64,000 nucleotides of DNA, taken from positions 1-64,000 of the forward strand of contig CALWXB010000003.1 in the NCBI GenBank assembly GCA_944385405.1, written 5' to 3'. The notes under the pieces are model-generated. The model saw only the letters and a program-made list of their open reading frames with translations. It searched no databases and was not told where the DNA came from. The translations under genes were made by a program, and so were the position numbers. The DNA is from an uncultured Oscillospiraceae bacterium (GTDB taxonomy: Bacteria > Bacillota > Clostridia > Oscillospirales > Oscillospiraceae). This document shows positions 59,609-64,000 of the stretch, one piece after another (position 1 is the first letter of the stretch; the number at the start of each line of letters is the position of its first letter).

Positions 59609-62451
59609 GCTTGGTTCCCTCCTTGTTGTGTATCTCCAAGAGCCTGCAGCTCCTGGATGGAATAAATGCGGCTCTGCCGCAGATTCCCACGCATATCGTC
59701 AAACACCAGCAGTCCGTCCGCCGTGATATCGCACAGGTCCGGCAGATCCGCCAGCGTCCGGCACTGTCCGTCCAGCAGCAGCGCGAACCGCTGCCCCTGG
59801 GCGGAAACGTATTCCGTGATCACATAGTCTCCCACCTGGGTAACGTAGGTCAAATAGGCATCTGGCTCCAGCTCCCGCACCAGCTCCCCGCTCTCCCGAT
59901 CATACGCCGCCGGCGTTCCGTGGAGCGGAGACGTGATCCGCAGATTGTCGGTAAAGAACACCTCAAACATCTCCGGATCCGGGGCTTCCCCTTTCGTCTC
60001 GGACAGGAGCGTGCCGTCCGCAGCAGAATAACACAGGACCCGGCCGTCGTTATAGATGACCTCCAGGTAGCTGCCTCCGTTTTCCCGACGGAATTGCTGA
60101 TCATATACCTGCTCCGCATCAGGGATCTCCACATCCGCCACCACGCTCCCATCCGGTGTGCAGATCCGGAACGCATCGTAGCGGAAGAGCATTACTGTCT
60201 CGCCGTCGGCACTGAACCGTGCCTCACTGTGCAGATAATCCGCATCATACACTGCCGCCTGTGCCTCCGGATGGGTCTCCAGGCGGAGGATCTGCAGCAC
60301 CGGTATATCCCGGTTTGCCGAGACGGCGTATTCTCCTGCCAAAGCCACAAAGTCGCTCTGCCGGGCATGGGTATCCATCAGCCGGGCGTCCCGGTCAAAC
60401 AGGCTGAAGGTCCCGTCATCCGCTGCAGCCATGGTGTAATCTGCATCCAGGGAAAATACCGTGATATCGGCGCCGGTATAGCCTACCTCCCGCTGCTCTC
60501 CCGTGACCGGATCCAGCTGCACGAGGATGTTGTCGCTGGACAGGTAGATCCCGCTCTCATCGGCAAACACATGGAACGGCGTCTGCGCGGCGAACCCGCC
60601 GGTCTGCGCCGAATTGACCAGGTCGATGACCGCAAATACGGACTCTCCGCCGCCGGTGGCAGAAAATGCGAAATAGTCGCCGAAAAAACCGCCTTCGAAA
60701 TGCGTATAGGCAGAGTTATCGTACAGGATCAGATCGTCCTCGCTGTCCAGCAGGTTGAAAAGGCGCAGTCCGCCGTCGGAAAAGCTGGCGGCCAGCCAGG
60801 TCCCATCACCGTTCAACGCAAACAGCGCATCCTCCGGATCGGCAAAGGTATCATTCACCGTCACGCTCTGCCGCTTTTCATGGAACGTCACCGCCTCTTC
60901 GGCCTCTCCGGTAGCAGTGTCATATATAGCTGCCACATTCTCATCCTTGTAGACCGCAGCCGCGGTACTTCTATCCGCAGAAAGCGTGATTCCGGTAGCG
61001 GCTTTTCCGGACCACACAGCCTTACCAGAGGAAATGTCATATGCCTGAATCCCATCCGCTCCCGCGTAGAGGATCCGGGATTCGCTCAGAAATACTGCAT
61101 CAGAAAGTGCAGAACGCTCTGCCGGCAGCTCTGCCACTTCCTGTCCACTATCCGTATCAAAAATGTGAAAACTCCCGTCGGTGAGTACAGCCGCCCGAGT
61201 CCCTTTGGGTGAAAGCACCACTTTCAGCGGCGCGCTGTCCAGCGGAACGGCCAGATGCGCTTTGAATCCATCTGAAAGATCGTAGACACCCAAAGCATTG
61301 GCAAGAGCCCTTTGCGCCTGTGCCGTATATGGCGGATCAAAGAGTCCTCGTTCTCCCGGAAGTACCTCCATTGCCTGTGCAACTGCTGACGGAACATCAC
61401 CAGCAGCCAGCGCATTCGCTGAATATTCCGCCTGCACATAGGCGTTCTGCAGCCGTTCCATTTGCTTGAGTCCGACAAATGTGGAAAAACCGCCCGCCAA
61501 AAACAATACCGCCAGCACTGCAGCAGTCACGGCGCAGCGACGTTTGTGCCGCACCATACGCGGATCTGTGTCATGCAGATGCTCAAATGCCTGAAGCATC
61601 TCGGCCGCACTCTGCCACCGATCATCCGGATCGACCTGCATCGCCTTTTCCACAATGGCAGCCACCGCAGGTGCGCACGTCCCTGCTGGGATGGGATGAA
61701 CCAGTCTGGCATCCCGGGCCGGCCGCTCTCCGGTGATCAGGTGGTACAGCGTCGCTCCCAAGCTATAAATATCGGACCTCACATCCAGCAAGATTCCTTT
61801 GTGCCCGGACCGGCTGTATTGGGGGCAAGACTCCGCACCCCGCATGCGCACCGTCCGGATCTCTTCGCTGTAGCGAGCAGTAGGGTCGTCTTCCGATCCG
61901 AAGCTGCGGAAATCCGCTCCATAATGCTCTGGAGACGCATAGCCCTGGCTGTACCCCACACGCACCGCGCCTTCTTCTCCAAGGATCAATGCGATGTTAA
62001 AGTCAATCAGCCGGATATCTCCCTGCGGCGTAACCATAATATTGGCTGGTTTAATGTCTGCATGCAGTACTCCGTGGGGCGGACGGCTATGGAGATAACA
62101 CAGTGCCTCCAGCAGTTGGCAGGACCATTCCACAATCTGCGGCTGTGAAAACCGTTCCCCGCGCTTGAGCGGCTTATCCAGGCTTTCTCCTTCGATGTAA
62201 TCCATCACCGTATAGACGATGCCGTCTTCCACCAGGAAGTCGTAGACCTGGGGCAGATAGGTATGATTCAGATTTTTCAGCGCGTCCACTTCTCTGCGCA
62301 GCACTTCCGGCTTTGCAGTCAGCATCCGCTTGTCCGCTTTTAAGACCACCCATTTCCCCAGCCGCAGATGACGCCCCAGATATACGATACCACCGCCGCC
62401 GGCTCCAATCTCCTGTAGGATCTCATAGGTGGACGCAATGATTTGTGACAT
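59605..62451 (-). CDS. membrane Ser/Thr protein kinase with extracellular beta-propeller-like region
   Basis: This 948-residue protein has a Hanks-type kinase domain (about 9-295): Gly-rich loop GAGGGGIVYLG, Lys 38, Glu 54, HADIKPAN (130-137) instead of HRD, DFN (150-152) instead of DFG, and SPE (173-175). An insert of about 45 residues (178-222) separates SPEHYG from DVRSDIYSLG. A membrane helix (about 307-326) leads to a 620-residue ectodomain of WD/PQQ-like blades (GTRAAVLTDGSFHIFDTDSGQEVAEL, IQAYDISSGKAVWSGKA). It probably senses an extracellular ligand and phosphorylates proteins read by the FHA protein. AAAGGAG precedes ATG 62451. Confidence 0.88.
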   Translation of the reverse strand: MSQIIASTYEILQEIGAGGGGIVYLGRHLRLGKWVVLKADKRMLTAKPEVLRREVDALKNLNHTYLPQVYDFLVEDGIVYTVMDYIEGESLDKPLKRGERFSQPQIVEWSCQLLEALCYLHSRPPHGVLHADIKPANIMVTPQGDIRLIDFNIALILGEEGAVRVGYSQGYASPEHYGADFRSFGSEDDPTARYSEEIRTVRMRGAESCPQYSRSGHKGILLDVRSDIYSLGATLYHLITGERPARDARLVHPIPAGTCAPAVAAIVEKAMQVDPDDRWQSAAEMLQAFEHLHDTDPRMVRHKRRCAVTAAVLAVLFLAGGFSTFVGLKQMERLQNAYVQAEYSANALAAGDVPSAVAQAMEVLPGERGLFDPPYTAQAQRALANALGVYDLSDGFKAHLAVPLDSAPLKVVLSPKGTRAAVLTDGSFHIFDTDSGQEVAELPAERSALSDAVFLSESRILYAGADGIQAYDISSGKAVWSGKAATGITLSADRSTAAAVYKDENVAAIYDTATGEAEEAVTFHEKRQSVTVNDTFADPEDALFALNGDGTWLAASFSDGGLRLFNLLDSEDDLILYDNSAYTHFEGGFFGDYFAFSATGGGESVFAVIDLVNSAQTGGFAAQTPFHVFADESGIYLSSDNILVQLDPVTGEQREVGYTGADITVFSLDADYTMAAADDGTFSLFDRDARLMDTHARQSDFVALAGEYAVSANRDIPVLQILRLETHPEAQAAVYDADYLHSEARFSADGETVMLFRYDAFRICTPDGSVVADVEIPDAEQVYDQQFRRENGGSYLEVIYNDGRVLCYSAADGTLLSETKGEAPDPEMFEVFFTDNLRITSPLHGTPAAYDRESGELVRELEPDAYLTYVTQVGDYVITEYVSAQGQRFALLLDGQCRTLADLPDLCDITADGLLVFDDMRGNLRQSRIYSIQELQALGDTQQGGNQA

Positions 62452-62466
62452 GGCAGCTCCTTTATA

Positions 62467-62616
62467 TCAATGCCGTCTCGGTCCGAACTCATCTTCCAAC
62501 TGTTTGCGCAGCCGCTTCCTGGTAGCCCGCAAAACAAGCAGCATCACCAGAGCTCCCCCTGCCGCTGCCGCCATCACCGCAACACCCGCATAAAAAAGCA
62601 ATTCACTCCCATTCAT
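62467..62616 (-). CDS. 49-residue single-pass membrane protein
   Basis: ATG 62616 opens MNGSELLFYAGVAVMAAAA, continuing with one long hydrophobic helix (about 6-30) and a basic tail RATRKRLRKQLEDEFGPRRH. It lies 33 bases after the prepilin peptidase and 15 before the kinase, with GAGG upstream. It is too short for a family assignment; it could be a pilin-like or regulatory micropeptide of the operon. Confidence 0.65.
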   Translation of the reverse strand: MNGSELLFYAGVAVMAAAAGGALVMLLVLRATRKRLRKQLEDEFGPRRH

Positions 62617-62649
62617 CCGGCAAACATCCTCTCTACAATTCCCGTGCTG

Positions 62650-63171
62650 CTACATCAGTTTCTGTACCAGCATGGCCGCAATGCCCAGCGTGATGCCAAA
62701 GGAAAAACGGAACCGTCCTCCTGCATCCAGCGCACCGGCATACGGTCGAATTCCGGTGCCACGGCATATACCGATGCAATATGCAGCAAATGTCCGCAGC
62801 CTTGCCACACCGTTTTTTCGAAACAGTACCACCAGGAAAGCCACAGCTCCCGCTCCCAGTATACTGTATACCAACGCCCGGGGTGCGGCCGCCAGCCCCA
62901 GCATGGCCCCGATGGCCATCAGCGCCTTGATATCCCCCGCCCCCAGCATACGCAGAGCAAACAGCGGAAAAAGGCACAGCATCACCGCTGCCCCAGCCAG
63001 TGAGGTAAGGAACCCCCAAACACCGCCCGACATACCGCCAAGGCATACCCCCACCGCAAAAAAAACCACGGTCAGGTAATTTGGCAGCCGGTATGCTTTC
63101 CAATCGCATACATTCCCCCACAGTGAAAACACCATGCACAGCACCAGTCTGAACAAATCCAGATCCATCAT
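62650..63171 (-). CDS. A24-family prepilin peptidase (CpaA/TadV type)
   Basis: This 173-residue membrane aspartyl protease has the two catalytic Asp motifs: CDWKAYRLPN (first Asp near residue 23) and GAGDIK (GxGD). The N-terminal methylase domain of classical PilD is absent, as in Tad/Flp systems. It would cleave type IV pilin-like precursors. The start directly follows the PP2C stop. No pilin gene is in the window, so the substrate may lie beyond the right edge. Confidence 0.9.
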   Translation of the reverse strand: MMDLDLFRLVLCMVFSLWGNVCDWKAYRLPNYLTVVFFAVGVCLGGMSGGVWGFLTSLAGAAVMLCLFPLFALRMLGAGDIKALMAIGAMLGLAAAPRALVYSILGAGAVAFLVVLFRKNGVARLRTFAAYCIGICRGTGIRPYAGALDAGGRFRFSFGITLGIAAMLVQKLM

Positions 63172-63930
63172 TCAAAGAATCTCCACCAATACAGCCGACA
63201 CATTATCGGCAGCCGCTCCCGGGGAAATGCTTTCCCGCAGCCGCAAGGCACTGTCCGGCAAGACTCTGTGCGGAATCCTGACCAGCAACTCTGCCTCTCC
63301 CAATCCGCGGTAAAGTCCGTCACTGCACAAAAGCAACACATCCCCCCTGTGCAGACGTCCCCATCTGCGGAAAATCCGCACCTGCGGAAAGTAGCCAACA
63401 CACATTGTCAAGGCGTTCTGCCCTTCTATCTGCGCCGCTTCTTCCGGAGTAATCTCCTGATTGCGGAGCTTATCCGCAATCAGCGTCTGATCCTCTGTCA
63501 TCCGGAGAACCCTGCCGTTCCGCCGCAGATAGACCCGGCTGTCTCCCGTGTTAAAGATGTAGTAATCACTGTCCACCAGCACGAGCAGGGACAGTGTGGA
63601 CCCCACCTGCTGCTGCACCTGTTTTCCGAAAGAGAACGCTACCGCGTTGATCTGCTCCGTCCAACCAACAACGAGTTCCGGAACCGCTTTGCCCTCCCTG
63701 AGTGCCTCTGGCAGTTCGGATTCCCATATCGCCGCAAAACTGTCCGCCAACAACTGACTGATTTTCTCTCCATAGGCCATTCCGCCGCATCCGTCTGCCA
63801 CCAGAAAGAGACCGGCCCAGTGCCCTCCCGTCTCTCCCTGACGTGCCAGAATCCGATCCTGATTCACTTTGCGGTGATCTCCTGTCTGGCAACAAGTGCT
63901 GACGGCAGTGCGGTACCTGCGCCTCAGCAT
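63172..63930 (-). CDS. PP2C-family Ser/Thr phosphatase
   Basis: This 252-residue metal-dependent phosphatase has NQDRIL, the VADGCGGMAYGE metal motif (canonical DGMGG changed to DGCGG), NTGDSRVYL, LLCSDGLYRGL and DNVSAVLVEI. It would reverse phosphorylation by the kinase 700 bases downstream. Its start overlaps the FHA gene stop by seven bases. Confidence 0.93.
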   Translation of the reverse strand: MLRRRYRTAVSTCCQTGDHRKVNQDRILARQGETGGHWAGLFLVADGCGGMAYGEKISQLLADSFAAIWESELPEALREGKAVPELVVGWTEQINAVAFSFGKQVQQQVGSTLSLLVLVDSDYYIFNTGDSRVYLRRNGRVLRMTEDQTLIADKLRNQEITPEEAAQIEGQNALTMCVGYFPQVRIFRRWGRLHRGDVLLLCSDGLYRGLGEAELLVRIPHRVLPDSALRLRESISPGAAADNVSAVLVEIL

Positions 63931-64000
63931 TTAAAGGTCAGGTCAATATCTGCAAGACGGACCTGATCTCCCGGATGAAGTTCGATGTCCTGGTTGCTGA
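63924..64000 (-). CDS. FHA-domain protein, 3' end only
   Basis: The last 24 residues of a gene that continues past the right edge read SNQDIELHPGDQVRLADIDLTF, the pattern of the final beta strands of an FHA phosphothreonine-binding domain (LxxGDxIxLxDxxLxF). It is the first visible gene of the signalling operon and overlaps the PP2C start. The remainder of the protein cannot be seen. Confidence 0.65.
   Translation of the reverse strand, partial: SNQDIELHPGDQVRLADIDLTFKC

Noticed and set aside
1-64000. CRISPR arrays, insertion sequences, prophage, rRNA
   Set aside because: No regularly spaced repeats, transposase motifs, phage structural genes or rRNA-like sequences were seen on either strand.

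Overview
The window looks like the chromosome of an anaerobic, GC-rich Firmicute, most probably an Oscillospiraceae gut bacterium near Flavonifractor, Lawsonibacter or Intestinimonas. This rests on consistent Shine-Dalgarno starts, an NrdD/NrdG-type anaerobic ribonucleotide reductase, molybdenum hydroxylases, a low-GC-type housekeeping set (RuvX, DUF1292, YhaM, KtrAB) and S-layer-homology surface proteins at high GC. The genus is inferred from gene style, not proven. I saw no tRNA, rRNA, CRISPR array, insertion sequence or prophage.

Layout. 1-2.6 kb: a DUF421-like gene, a fluoride-type CLC antiporter and an E2-like acyltransferase relative (minus strand). 2.8-8.6 kb: serC, then a GntR-RCK_C (BusR-like) regulator with an OpuC-type compatible-solute ABC transporter whose last gene fuses permease and binding protein, then a PAP2 phosphatase. 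8.7-13.3 kb: rsmA, pckA, a zinc-ribbon membrane protein, an immunity-like protein and a ferredoxin-type aldo/keto reductase. 13.3-21.5 kb: a molybdenum island with a ModE-like regulator, a three-subunit xanthine dehydrogenase-family enzyme, mocA and a fused 2Fe-2S/molybdopterin hydroxylase resembling the selenium-dependent type. 21.6-25.1 kb: thiamine pyrophosphokinase, a 52-residue orphan, KtrAB potassium uptake and a low-molecular-weight phosphatase. 25.3-34 kb: a class A penicillin-binding protein, a DUF1292 gene, a probable 6S RNA, a large orphan lipoprotein, a PrsA/SurA-like foldase, tcdA and DUF554. 34-39.1 kb: an ECF sigma/anti-sigma pair, then rpmG-secE-nusG-rplK-rplA-rplJ-rplL with an L10 leader. 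39.4-45.7 kb: ruvX, an XRE/membrane protein pair, an M18 aminopeptidase, YhaM, LysR with a split chromate transporter, and nrdG. 45.9-54 kb: nrdD with an NrdR-type operator, then an OmpR-type regulator and a Gld-like ABC export operon. 54-55.6 kb: an XRE protein and a YhcC-like radical SAM enzyme. 55.9-64 kb: a tightly packed minus-strand operon, FHA - PP2C - A24 prepilin peptidase - 49-residue membrane protein - Ser/Thr kinase with a beta-propeller-like ectodomain - 1246-residue SLH surface protein.

How it fits together. BusR-like/Opu and KtrAB are both systems that cyclic-di-AMP controls in other Firmicutes, so they probably cooperate in osmotic balance. The ModE-like regulator, mocA and two hydroxylases form a purine or N-heterocycle oxidation island with two different palindromic operators. 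The most interesting unit is the last operon: Ser/Thr kinase and phosphatase, phosphopeptide reader, prepilin peptidase and cell-wall protein are transcribed together with overlapping or abutting starts, which suggests phospho-signalling tied to surface or pilus assembly. It continues beyond the right edge of the window.
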